This document shows positions 45,150 through 53,480 of a stretch of 64,000 bases of DNA, in pieces (position 1 is the stretch's first letter; each line of letters begins with the position of its first letter). The notes under the pieces are model-generated. The model worked only from the letters and a program-made list of their open reading frames with translations. It made no database searches and had not been told where the DNA came from. Made by a program: the position numbers and the translations under genes. The stretch is from positions 434,001-498,000 of the forward strand of contig JAUHJS010000001.1 of the NCBI GenBank assembly GCA_030412945.1. The letters are read 5' to 3'. The DNA comes from Shiella aurantiaca. GTDB lineage: Bacteria; Bacteroidota; Bacteroidia; Cytophagales; Cyclobacteriaceae.

Positions 45150-46835
45150 TTATTTATTGTTCTTTTTTGCTTCCTCTTCGCGTAACTCCCTACGAATGAT
45201 TTTACCCACATTTGATTTAGGCAGTTCCTTTTTAAACTCTATGTGTTTCGGTCGCTTATAATTGGTCAAGTACTCATGGGCATGGGCATGCAACTCATCC
45301 TCCGTCAAGCTTTCGTCCTTTTTCACCACAAAAATCTTAACGGCCTCGGTACTTTTCTCATCAGGTACACCAATTGCGGCCACTTCCAATACTTTAGGGT
45401 GCAAAGCCATAGCATCTTCCACCTCATTTGGATATACATTGAAGCCCGATACCAAAATCATATCTTTGATACGATCCACAATCTTGATAAAACCATCGGT
45501 ATCCATCACCCCCACATCACCTGTACGGAACCACTCTTTATGGAAGAACACTTTATCATTGTCTTCCGGGCGATTCCAATAACCCGGCATTACTTGTGGT
45601 CCACGGGCGCAGATTTCTCCTCTTTCGCCTACTGGTACTGGATTCCCTTGATCATCCATAATGGCCACTTCCGTATTTGGAAAGGGCAAACCTATGGTTC
45701 CCTGACGATGCGTACCATCCAAAGGCCCACAACACAATACCGGAGAGGTTTCGCTCAATCCATAGCCTTCTACAAGGGCGGTTCCTGTTACCATTTCCCA
45801 TTTATCGGCTACAGCCTTTTGCACAGCCATTCCTCCTCCAATCCCTACTTTCAGGTGACTAAAGTCTACTTCTTTAAAGGCTTCTTGGTTTAGCAAGCCG
45901 TTGAAGAGGGTATTTACCCCCGTAATAATAGTAAACGGATATTTCTTCAAATCGCCAATGAAGGCTTTCATATCGCGCGGGTTGGTCACCAATATATTAT
46001 GCGCCCCCGAGGCAAACATCAGCACACCATTCACGGTAAGGGCAAAAATATGGTATAAAGGAATAGCTGTAATTACGATATCCTGATTGCCAATAATGGG
46101 CTTAAACCACTCCTGACAAATAATAGTGTGAGCCGCTACATTTCGGTGCGTAAGCATGGCTCCTTTGGCCACACCCGTAGTACCTCCGGTATACTGCAAG
46201 AAAGCTAAATCAGAAGGACTAATAGCCACTTTTTCAAAGGATTTGGTCTTGCCAATGGCTATCATTTTTTTGAAGGTAATGGCTTTAGGCAAATGATAAG
46301 CCGGCACCATCTTCTTGATATTTTTCACCACAAAATTGACAATCCCACCTTTGAGTCCACCCAGCAGGTCGCCTATTTCCGTTACTATCACGGTTTTGAT
46401 AGACGTATTGGGCAACACCTTCTCCAAGTTATGGGCAAAGTTGGCCAAAATTACCACTGCCGTTACCTGAGCATCGGTAAACTGATGCTCCATTTCGCGA
46501 GGCGTATACAAGGGATTGGTATTTACTACAGTGATTCCGGCACGCAAAGCACCAATCAATACCACAGGGTATTGCAATAAATTGGGCATTTGGATGGCCA
46601 TGCGATCCCCTTTTTTCAGACCAGCCTCTTGGGTAAGATAAGCGGCCACATGACGGCTCATTTCATCTACCTCGGCATAGGTTAGGCTTTTACCCATACA
46701 GGTGTAGGCCACACGGTCCGAATATTTCTTAAATCCTTCTTCAAATATCTCTACCAAAGAACTGTACTGATCTACATTCAACTGACCTCTAAGTCCTTTT
46801 GGGTAATTCTTTAGCCAAGGAAAGGTATTATCCAT
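45150..46835 (-). CDS. fadD: Long-chain acyl-CoA synthetase
   Basis: 562 residues, ANL superfamily. The AMP-binding P-loop is YTGGTTGVAKGAMLTHRN, followed by GYGLSETSPV (A5), the adenine-ribose Asp in WFRTGDVGVMDTDGFIKIVDRIKDMI (A7/A8) and the catalytic Lys in KSNVGKIIRRELRE (A10). The N-terminus MDNTFPWLKNYPKGLRGQLNVDQYSS is close to proteobacterial FadD. It activates long-chain fatty acids with ATP and CoA. A long uninterrupted open frame begins 57 nt earlier, but the ATG at 46835 matches the family. It is monocistronic. Confidence 0.95.
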   Translation of the reverse strand: MDNTFPWLKNYPKGLRGQLNVDQYSSLVEIFEEGFKKYSDRVAYTCMGKSLTYAEVDEMSRHVAAYLTQEAGLKKGDRMAIQMPNLLQYPVVLIGALRAGITVVNTNPLYTPREMEHQFTDAQVTAVVILANFAHNLEKVLPNTSIKTVIVTEIGDLLGGLKGGIVNFVVKNIKKMVPAYHLPKAITFKKMIAIGKTKSFEKVAISPSDLAFLQYTGGTTGVAKGAMLTHRNVAAHTIICQEWFKPIIGNQDIVITAIPLYHIFALTVNGVLMFASGAHNILVTNPRDMKAFIGDLKKYPFTIITGVNTLFNGLLNQEAFKEVDFSHLKVGIGGGMAVQKAVADKWEMVTGTALVEGYGLSETSPVLCCGPLDGTHRQGTIGLPFPNTEVAIMDDQGNPVPVGERGEICARGPQVMPGYWNRPEDNDKVFFHKEWFRTGDVGVMDTDGFIKIVDRIKDMILVSGFNVYPNEVEDAMALHPKVLEVAAIGVPDEKSTEAVKIFVVKKDESLTEDELHAHAHEYLTNYKRPKHIEFKKELPKSNVGKIIRRELREEEAKKNNK

Positions 46836-47040
46836 AGTTTTTGTTTTGGTTTTTGTTAGCCTAATGTACTTACAAAAGAGGGAATCTATCAAATCTGCAG
46901 CCTCAAAAAAAACGTTTGCAATTCAATTCTATCAATTTTTCCCTCCTTTATCTGTGTTAAATGCTAAACTCGTACTTGGCATTTTGGTTTGAAGACGGGC
47001 ACTTCTTCTTCCAGAAGATCCGAAATTCTCAATAAATAAG

Positions 47041-47048
47041 TATCTTTG
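47041..47048 (+). promoter_or_regulatory. -7 promoter element of mtaB
   Basis: TATCTTTG matches TAnnTTTG. It lies 56 nt before the GTG start, leaving a leader that contains a 6-bp hairpin (CACCGA-TTCAT-TCGGTG, 47060-47076). No good -33 element is visible. Confidence 0.5.
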
Positions 47049-47104
47049 CAGCATCTTTTCACCGATTCATTCGGTGAGCATGTGGGTGCTTTTAAAATTT
47101 ACTC

Positions 47105-48421
47105 GTGAAGAAAGTCGCATTTTACACGCTGGGCTGCAAACTCAATTTCTCCGAAACGTCTACCATCGGTCGCCTCTTTGAAGAAAAAGGTTATCAGAAG
47201 GTGGAGTTTACCGAACAGCCCGATATTTTCATTATCAATACCTGCTCGGTAACCGATAATGCCGACAAGAAGTGTAAAAAGATTGTAAAAGAAGCTCAAA
47301 AAATCAATAAAGAGGCCTTTGTGGCCATTATTGGTTGCTACGCCCAGCTCAAGCCACAAGAAATAGTGGCCATACCGGGGGTAGATGCTGTGCTGGGTGC
47401 TGCGGAGAAATTCCGTTTGGTAGAATTGCTTGATGGCTTTCAGAAAAAGGCTGAGCCGCAGGTGTTTGCCAGCGATATTGAAAAAGCCACTACTTTCAAC
47501 ACCTCCTATTCCATCAACGACCGTACCCGTACTTTCTTAAAAGTGCAGGATGGTTGCAATTATAATTGTGCCTTTTGTACCATTCCACTGGCGCGTGGCG
47601 AAAGCCGCAGCGATAGCATAGAGAACATTCTAAAAACGGCTCGCGAAATTGCCACTACGGATGTGAAAGAGATTGTGATTACGGGTGTAAACACCGGAGA
47701 TTTTGGGATACAGGAAGGCCGCAGAAAAGAACGTTTTATCGACTTGGTGAAAGCCTTAGATGAAATTGAAGGGATTGAGCGCTTTAGAATTTCTTCCGTT
47801 GAGCCCAATCTACTCTCAGATGATATCATTGAATTTGTGGCTCAATCCAAGCGATTTGTTCCGCATTTTCATATTCCCTTACAATCGGGTAGCAATAAAA
47901 TTCTAAAAGCCATGTATCGCAGGTATCAGCACGAACTCTATGCAGAACGCGTGGCGAAAATCAAAGAACTCATGCCGCATGCCTGTATTGGTGTAGATGT
48001 GATTGTGGGCTTCCCCGGTGAAACGCATGAAGACTTTCTAGAAACGTATCATTTCTTGAACGACCTAGAAATAAGCTACTTGCATGTATTCCCCTACTCC
48101 GAACGTGCCAATACCAAGGCCATAGAACTGGAAGGTGTAGTACCTATCAAAACACGTCAGGAACGCACTCGTCAGCTTATTTCCCTTTCTGAGAAGAAGA
48201 AACGCTACTTCTATGAGGCACACTTAGGTACACAGGCTACGGTGCTGTTTGAAGAGGATGTGAAAGAGGGCTATATGGAAGGATTTACCGAAAATTATAT
48301 TCGGGTAGTAGCCAAATACGACCCCTTACTGATTAATGAATTGAAAAAAGTACAACTAAGCGCTATCAATAACGAAGGCTTGGTGGAAGTGGAGGAAGTA
48401 CAAGAATACATCACCCACTAA
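47105..48421 (+). CDS. mtaB: tRNA t6A37 methylthiotransferase MtaB
   Basis: 438 residues. N-terminal UPF0004 domain with Cys ligands in TLGCKLN, INTCSVT and IGCYAQ, a radical SAM domain with CNYNCAFC (second 4Fe-4S cluster), and a C-terminal TRAM-like domain (LGTQATVLFEEDVKEGYMEGFTENYIRVVAK). The opening VAFYTLGCKLNFSETST is that of MtaB rather than MiaB or RimO. It adds a methylthio group to N6-threonylcarbamoyladenosine 37 of tRNAs reading ANN codons. Translation starts at a GTG. It is transcribed alone from a nearby promoter. Confidence 0.93.
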   Translation: MKKVAFYTLGCKLNFSETSTIGRLFEEKGYQKVEFTEQPDIFIINTCSVTDNADKKCKKIVKEAQKINKEAFVAIIGCYAQLKPQEIVAIPGVDAVLGAAEKFRLVELLDGFQKKAEPQVFASDIEKATTFNTSYSINDRTRTFLKVQDGCNYNCAFCTIPLARGESRSDSIENILKTAREIATTDVKEIVITGVNTGDFGIQEGRRKERFIDLVKALDEIEGIERFRISSVEPNLLSDDIIEFVAQSKRFVPHFHIPLQSGSNKILKAMYRRYQHELYAERVAKIKELMPHACIGVDVIVGFPGETHEDFLETYHFLNDLEISYLHVFPYSERANTKAIELEGVVPIKTRQERTRQLISLSEKKKRYFYEAHLGTQATVLFEEDVKEGYMEGFTENYIRVVAKYDPLLINELKKVQLSAINNEGLVEVEEVQEYITH

Positions 48422-48449
48422 CCTGAAAAAAATAGCTTAAACAGTAGAG

Positions 48450-48479
48450 ACCGGATGTACTATATATCCGGTTTTTTCA
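48450..48479 (+). terminator. Terminator of mtaB
   Basis: ACCGGAT/ATCCGGT stem of 7 bp with a 9-nt loop, followed by TTTTTTCATG. Confidence 0.75.
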
Positions 48480-48500
48480 TGTCTTTTTTTGCGGAGAAAC

Positions 48501-48740
48501 AAAAAAAGAGCCCACACCGAGTGCAGGCTCTTCCTCCCAATGCCGCCAAAGAAAACTAACCCCTTAATAAACTCTAGCTAAGCAAAGGGAGGCAATTTCT
48601 TGGTGGATATCGCCACAGCATTACAGGCAAAGCCCAAGACTTTAAAGCCTAGTGACTTCACAAAATCCTATCAAATAAATAAAGAAATGGGATACATCTA
48701 GCGGGTGATATCGTGGTGCAAAGCTACGCCAACTTGAGGC
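48501..48740 (-). ncRNA. Candidate structured small RNA with its own terminator
   Basis: On the minus strand, a ~230-nt non-coding segment ends in a clear intrinsic terminator (AAGAGCC/GGCTCTT stem with inner CAC/GTG, then TTTTTTT at 48507-48501). Within it are several possible helices: CCTCCC/GGGAGG with an inner TGC/GCA; AGGC-AAAG/CTTT-GCCT; and a closing helix of CCTC near 48736 with GAGG near 48533. The 3' part (GGCGGCATTGGGAGG) resembles the 3' arm of 6S RNA and the size is right, so a 6S-type RNA is the leading guess. It is not a tmRNA, RNase P RNA or SRP RNA by their conserved cores. A near -7 element (TAGGTTTT) lies just upstream. Confidence 0.4.
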
Positions 48741-48907
48741 AAAAAACCTAGCCCATATAAGATTCAGGTAATATTTTGGGCGTAATAATATAATTATAAA
48801 CCCATAACAACATCTGCTCCCAAAAATTTAGTTTTATATTTTTCTATGAGTCTTCTAATAACAGAAAAAATAAATTAGTATAAAATAAATCACATAGGCT
48901 TGATCTA

Positions 48908-49294
48908 CTATTCAGTTATTTCAATCTGATTCCCTTCGGGATCTAAAATCACACTTTCATAGTATCCATCCCCTGTCGTTCGTGGTTCACCTATTATTGT
49001 AAAACCATCCTTTCTCAATCTTTCGGTATAACTATCTACTAATTCTTTATTTCCAACAGATATGGCAATATGTGCCAATCCAATTGACATACCTTTGAGT
49101 CCGGCCGCATTTGTAATATCATTCCTTTTCATAATTTCGATACGAGCCCCATTTTCAAATGAAAGAAAGTATGAAGAAAACCCTTTTTGGAGATTCTCAT
49201 ATTTCCCTCCACTCCTCATGTTGAAATACTTTTGATAGAATTCTCTCATTGCTTCTAAATCAGAGACCCAAATTGCAACATGTTCTAATTTCAT
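48908..49294 (-). CDS. VOC/glyoxalase family protein, probably acquired
   Basis: 128 residues, one complete VOC module pair: KLEHVAIWVSDLEAMREFYQKYF, MRSGGKY...GFSSYFLSFENGARIEIM, GLAHIAISVGNKELVDSYTERLRKDGFTI and YYESVILDPEGNQIEITE. His5 region, Glu (ARIEIM), His (LAHIAI) and the last Glu (IEITE) are the expected metal ligands, as in glyoxalase I and fosfomycin-resistance relatives. The substrate is unknown. A strong Shine-Dalgarno sequence (AAAGGAGA) sits about 9 nt before the ATG, which is rare in Bacteroidota. The gene is also AT-rich. Both suggest recent transfer, perhaps from a low-GC Gram-positive. Confidence 0.9.
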   Translation of the reverse strand: MKLEHVAIWVSDLEAMREFYQKYFNMRSGGKYENLQKGFSSYFLSFENGARIEIMKRNDITNAAGLKGMSIGLAHIAISVGNKELVDSYTERLRKDGFTIIGEPRTTGDGYYESVILDPEGNQIEITE

Positions 49295-49303
49295 TTGTAA
49301 TAT

Positions 49304-49310
49304 CTCCTTT
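49304..49310 (-). promoter_or_regulatory. Unusually strong Shine-Dalgarno site
   Basis: Minus-strand AAAGGAGA lies just upstream of the VOC start codon. Most other starts in this window have no such site. Confidence 0.6.
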
Positions 49311-49387
49311 ACAGGTTAATTAATCCCTATAAAATTTATAACGACCGAATGAAGTTAGCATTCCTAATCAAAACTTCAACCCTGCCC

Positions 49388-50629
49388 TTACTCAAACCGC
49401 AAGGATTCAATAGGATCCAGCTTGGAAGCCTTATAGGCCGGATAGTAACCGGAAATAATTCCTACGATAAAGCAAATAATCAAACCTACTATCATCCATA
49501 GCCAAGGAATCACGAATACCCCCGGACTAATAATATTGGCAATCAGGTTGCCTATCAAAATCCCTAAAATCACCCCTCCTATGCCGCCTATCTGGCAAAC
49601 CACCAAGGCTTCGGCCAAAAACTGCTGACGGATCAACTTAGGCGTGGCGCCCAAAGCCTTACGAATCCCGATTTCGCGGGTGCGCTCCGTTACCGAAACC
49701 ATCATAATGTTCATCAGCCCCACCGAAGCACCCAATAAGGTAATTATACCAATGGCAAAACCACCTACTCGCAAATAGCCAGTAATTTCTGCCAGTCGCT
49801 CGGCTACAGTTTGGCTACGTTCTATCTCCACTGAGCTATCTTCCGTAATCCGGTCTTGGCGCACAATGCGCATAATTCCTGTCGCCTCGCCCATGGCTAC
49901 ATCCATCTCCACGGGGTTGTTCACCGCCACTGTAATTGTATATTGTGGTTGAAAACGCATCAGTCTGCGCGCCACATCGATAGGAATATACACCGTACGG
50001 TCACCTCCGCCTCCGCCACCCAGTCCTCCGGAAGGCTCCAGCACACCAATGATTTTGCACTTCATTCCATAAAAAGAAATTTCCTGATTAAGCGGGTCTT
50101 CAAAATCTTCAAAAAGGCTTTTCACCACTTCCTGACCTACCACAGCCACATTGGATCCATACTGGTTTTCTATCGAAGAAATATTTCTCCCCTTCACAAT
50201 TTCGTAACCTTTAATAGGAATGTAGTTATCATCGATTCCGTAGATCCGATAATTCGGATTGGTGGTTTTAGACAATCGCTTAATCTCCGCATTGCGGGTA
50301 ACGCTTACATGCAAGGTGGTGCTAGCCGGATACTGAAAAGCAGAAACAAATCGGCTGGCCTCCTCATAGCTGATGGGCGGGTACGACTTTTCCTCGATTC
50401 CTCCTTGCCCTCCCCGTCTACCGTTTTGGCCCTTGGCCCGAATATCAAAGGTGCTAGCTCCCAGAGTGGAGAAACTATCGGTAACCGATTTCTGCATACC
50501 ATCGATGGCCGTGAGTATACCCACCAGTGAGGTAATGCCAATGGCAATAATGAGTGCCGTAAGAACCGTTCTTAAAAGATTTCCTTGTATGGACCGTAGT
50601 CCTTCTTTGATGTTTTCCCTTTGATCCAT
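49388..50629 (-). CDS. MacB/FtsX-type ABC transporter permease
   Basis: 413 residues. The N-terminal segment ([38 protein letters not shown]) and TM1 lead into a periplasmic MacB core domain (~45-275). The C-terminal FtsX domain has three helices ([40 protein letters not shown]..., [46 protein letters not shown]). The family acts as a mechanotransmitter for exporting peptides, lipoproteins or signals, driven by a separate ATPase. No ATPase or membrane-fusion gene is adjacent, so partners must be elsewhere. The 93 nt downstream of its stop contain no clear terminator. Confidence 0.93.
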   Translation of the reverse strand: MDQRENIKEGLRSIQGNLLRTVLTALIIAIGITSLVGILTAIDGMQKSVTDSFSTLGASTFDIRAKGQNGRRGGQGGIEEKSYPPISYEEASRFVSAFQYPASTTLHVSVTRNAEIKRLSKTTNPNYRIYGIDDNYIPIKGYEIVKGRNISSIENQYGSNVAVVGQEVVKSLFEDFEDPLNQEISFYGMKCKIIGVLEPSGGLGGGGGGDRTVYIPIDVARRLMRFQPQYTITVAVNNPVEMDVAMGEATGIMRIVRQDRITEDSSVEIERSQTVAERLAEITGYLRVGGFAIGIITLLGASVGLMNIMMVSVTERTREIGIRKALGATPKLIRQQFLAEALVVCQIGGIGGVILGILIGNLIANIISPGVFVIPWLWMIVGLIICFIVGIISGYYPAYKASKLDPIESLRFE

Positions 50630-50742
50630 GGTGTAAATTGCGAAAGCTAATAGTCCTTTAACTAAGTTATTGCCATCAGGGATGCAAATAAGAAGATAAT
50701 TCCTTAATTTTCGATTATTTCGTGATAAAAGGCAGATTTGTG

Positions 50743-52005
50743 ATGTTTAGATTTTTACTTGTAAGCGCTTGGCTACTCGCCACTTGCCTTCCTCTGAAGG
50801 CATCGCAGCTGGTGCTTCCCATGGACGACACTCAGAAAAATCACCTCAAAGCCTACGGAATAGCCTACTGGGTGCTGGCTCAGGACGTAGAAGTAGATTG
50901 GTTGCTCAACCATCGGGGCGGTAGCTTCAGTTTTTCCTATTCACAGAAATTTGAAAACGAACTGATCATCCGTGGCGTAAGCTATGAGGTGATCTCCGAT
51001 GCCCAGTACGGTCAGTTGGTGGAAGAACTCTCCAGCCCATCGAGCAATACCGATGTTATGAAACTGCAAAAGCCCCCGAAGGTGGCCGTGTATTCACCTA
51101 AAAACAAACAGCCTTGGGACGATGCCGTCACCTTGGTGCTTACCTATGCCGAGATTCCCTATGACGTGATTTTCGATGATGAAATCATGTACGATGAGCT
51201 CACGCAGTACGATTGGCTTCACCTTCACCATGAGGATTTCACCGGACAGTATGGAAAATTTTACCGCACCTTCCGCAATTACCCTTGGTATATTCAGCAG
51301 CAGCAAGACTATGAAGCCCGCGCTAAAAAGCACGGTTTTGCCAAGGTATCGCAGCTTAAGCTAGCCGTGGCCAAAAAAATCCAATCTTTTGTACTGGGAG
51401 GAGGCTTTCTCTTTGCTATGTGTTCGGCTACCGATACTTACGACATTGCACTCGCAGCCGAAGGGGTTGATATTTGCGATACCATGTTCGATGGCGACCC
51501 GCTGGATCCGGCTATGAACAAAAAGCTGAATTACGAGAACACTTTTGCTTTTCAGAACTTCACCTTGGAACGGGACCCGTTACAATACGAATATTCTGAT
51601 ATCGATATGCAACCCGATGAACGAGGTATCCGTGAACCCAATGATTTCTTTACGGTTTTTGAATTTTCGGCCAAATGGGATCCCATACCTACCATGATGA
51701 CCCAAAACCATAGCAAAAACATCAAAGGATTTATGGGGCAAACTACCGCTTTCAGAAAAGAACTGGTGCGCCCCGATGTGGTAATTATGGGGGAAAGCAA
51801 AGACCTCGGGGAAGTGCGCTACCTCCACGGAGTGGTGGGCAAAGGCTTCTGGACCTTCTATGGAGGCCACGACCCAGAGGATTATCAGCACATTGTGGGT
51901 GAAGAACCTACGGATCTTAACCTGCACCCCAATTCACCGGGCTACCGCTTGATATTGAACAACATATTGTTCCCTGCGGCAAAAAAGAAAAAACAAAAGA
52001 CCTGA
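50743..52005 (+). CDS. Secreted conserved Bacteroidota protein often annotated asparagine synthetase B
   Basis: 420 residues. A signal peptide ([20 protein letters not shown]) is followed by [22 protein letters not shown], a start I associate with a Bacteroidota family traditionally labelled asparagine synthetase B. The sequence has neither the Cys-Gly-Ile glutaminase start nor the ATP-pyrophosphatase SGGLDSS loop of AsnB, so that name is not supported. The [35 protein letters not shown] segment resembles the nucleophile-elbow region of class I glutamine amidotransferase-like folds. [16 protein letters not shown] is another conserved block. Export makes a cytoplasmic amino-acid role unlikely. 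Start at the ATG 50743, not the GTG 21 nt upstream. Confidence 0.75.
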   Translation: MFRFLLVSAWLLATCLPLKASQLVLPMDDTQKNHLKAYGIAYWVLAQDVEVDWLLNHRGGSFSFSYSQKFENELIIRGVSYEVISDAQYGQLVEELSSPSSNTDVMKLQKPPKVAVYSPKNKQPWDDAVTLVLTYAEIPYDVIFDDEIMYDELTQYDWLHLHHEDFTGQYGKFYRTFRNYPWYIQQQQDYEARAKKHGFAKVSQLKLAVAKKIQSFVLGGGFLFAMCSATDTYDIALAAEGVDICDTMFDGDPLDPAMNKKLNYENTFAFQNFTLERDPLQYEYSDIDMQPDERGIREPNDFFTVFEFSAKWDPIPTMMTQNHSKNIKGFMGQTTAFRKELVRPDVVIMGESKDLGEVRYLHGVVGKGFWTFYGGHDPEDYQHIVGEEPTDLNLHPNSPGYRLILNNILFPAAKKKKQKT

Positions 52006-52045
52006 GTAGTTTACAGTTGATTGTTGATAGATAATTTTTATCGAA

Positions 52046-52939
52046 ATGGATGCTTTTTGGATTATACTTTCCGGCTCTTTGGTAGCCGTTTCTTGTGGAC
52101 TGTTAGGCTGCTACCTGATATTGCGTAAAATGGCTATGGTGGGCGATGCCATCTCCCATGCGGTATTACCGGGTATAGTATTAGCCTTTTTGATTTCCGG
52201 CTCACGCAATAGTTTCGTGATGCTAATTGGAGCTGGTCTTATAGGCTTACTAACCACTTTCTTAATCGAGTTTTTTCACAGAAAGGCTAAGCTTCAAAGC
52301 GATGCTTCTATTGGCCTTACCTTCACTTGGCTATTTGCTGTAGGCGTAATCCTGATTTCGGCCTTTGCCGGAAAGGTGGATCTTGACCAAGACTGTGTGC
52401 TGTACGGAGAGATTGCCTACGTACCCATAGACCTTTGGATTACCGGAGCGGGACAAATCATGGGGCCACGGGCGGTGTACATTTCAGGAAGTGTACTGCT
52501 GATTATCTTACTTTTTATCAAATTCGGTTATAAAGAACTCTTCCTCACCACGTTTGATCCGGCTTACGCCACCTCGATTGGGATTAGCACTACTTTATGG
52601 CATTATTTATTGATGGGAGCCGTTTCCCTCACTACGGTGGCCTCTTTCGAGGTTGTTGGGGCTATTTTAGTAGTGGCACTTATGGTGGCTCCGCCCGCTA
52701 CAGCCTATTTACTTACTGAGGATTTTAAAAAGATGCTGGCCTATACAGCGGTTTTGGGGATAGTGGTAGCTGTGCTGGGCTATTACTTGGCTTGGTTTAT
52801 GAATGCCTCCATTGCCGGAGCCATGTCGGTGGTGGCCGGAATTTTATTTTTGGCCGCCTTGTTACTAAGTCCAAAAGAGGGCATCATTACCAAAATGCTG
52901 CGTAATCGAGCCCTCCGAAACCAAACTCAGTCTATTTAA
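52046..52939 (+). CDS. Metal-type ABC transporter permease (ZnuB/MntB/TroC family)
   Basis: 297 residues with eight or nine membrane helices. The ABC-3 family signatures are visible: SGSLVAVSCGLLGCYLILRKMAMVGDAISHAVLPGIVLAF, FDPAYATSIGISTTLWHYLLMGAVSLTTVASFEVVGAILVVALMVAPPATAYLLT and AGAMSVVAGI. It moves Mn, Zn or Fe across the inner membrane with an ATPase and a binding protein. Neither is next to it here, so it is an orphan in this window. It is followed by a thioredoxin-like gene 10 nt downstream. Confidence 0.9.
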   Translation: MDAFWIILSGSLVAVSCGLLGCYLILRKMAMVGDAISHAVLPGIVLAFLISGSRNSFVMLIGAGLIGLLTTFLIEFFHRKAKLQSDASIGLTFTWLFAVGVILISAFAGKVDLDQDCVLYGEIAYVPIDLWITGAGQIMGPRAVYISGSVLLIILLFIKFGYKELFLTTFDPAYATSIGISTTLWHYLLMGAVSLTTVASFEVVGAILVVALMVAPPATAYLLTEDFKKMLAYTAVLGIVVAVLGYYLAWFMNASIAGAMSVVAGILFLAALLLSPKEGIITKMLRNRALRNQTQSI

Positions 52940-52949
52940 TATTACTTGT

Positions 52950-53477
52950 ATGTACGCTCTCATTATAAGTTTTTTACTTTTTACCACTCCTTTTATTAAA
53001 GAAAAACCCTCTGGGCCAACTACCATTCAATGGGTAAGCCTTGAGGAAGCTTTTATTCTAACCAGAGAAAACCCTAAGAAAATATTCATTGATGTATACA
53101 CCGACTGGTGTGGCTGGTGCAAGAAAATGGATAAAAACACCTTTTCCAATCCGGAAATTGCCCAATATATCAACAAGCACTACTATGCCGTGAAGCTCAA
53201 TGCCGAACAAAAGGAAGACATTAAACTAGGCGACAGAATTTATAAATATGTGGCCAACGGCCGCTCGGGCTATAATGAAGTGGCAGCCGCCTTGCTTCAA
53301 GGGAAATTGAGCTACCCTACCATCGTTTTTCTGGATGAAAACTTTAACATGATTCAACCCTTACCGGGCTACCAAGAACCCAAAAGTCTGGAACCTATCA
53401 TGGTGTATTTTGGGGAAAACTATTATAAAAACACCTCTTGGGACGACTTTCAGAAAAAATTCATCAGTAACCTATAA
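52950..53477 (+). CDS. Exported thioredoxin-fold protein with CGWC motif
   Basis: 175 residues. A short signal peptide (MYALIISFLLFTTPFI) then a thioredoxin-like domain with the redox pair Cys54/Cys57 in DVYTDWCGWCKKMDKNTF. The later SYPTIVFLDENFN holds the cis-proline of the fold (YPT). CGWC with the DxYTxWCGWC lead is typical of Bacteroidota periplasmic thiol-reducing proteins related to DsbD C-terminal domains. It lies between the metal permease and mnmE with gaps of 10 and 3 nt, so it is part of one run of co-transcribed genes. Confidence 0.88.
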   Translation: MYALIISFLLFTTPFIKEKPSGPTTIQWVSLEEAFILTRENPKKIFIDVYTDWCGWCKKMDKNTFSNPEIAQYINKHYYAVKLNAEQKEDIKLGDRIYKYVANGRSGYNEVAAALLQGKLSYPTIVFLDENFNMIQPLPGYQEPKSLEPIMVYFGENYYKNTSWDDFQKKFISNL

Positions 53478-53480
53478 ATT

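Larger units (their letters stand above)
48422..48907. other. Gene-free stretch between mtaB and the VOC gene
   Basis: These 486 bases hold no protein-coding frame of useful size. The mtaB terminator is at the left. A second terminator facing the other way (48501-48532, minus strand) ends a probable small RNA transcribed leftwards from about 48740. The right third (48741-48907) is very AT-rich and shows nothing recognisable apart from possible promoter sequence for that RNA. Confidence 0.6.

Noticed and set aside
45243-45893. 216-residue plus-strand frame inside the acyl-CoA synthetase gene
   Set aside because: Antisense shadow of a well-supported enzyme gene.
48501-48740. tmRNA, RNase P RNA or SRP RNA
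   Set aside because: The conserved cores of these RNAs (tmRNA GGGGCTGA start, RNase P AGGAAAGTCC, SRP GGAA-tetraloop region) are absent on both strands.
49856-50530. 224-residue plus-strand frame inside the MacB-type permease gene
   Set aside because: Antisense shadow with no recognisable domain.
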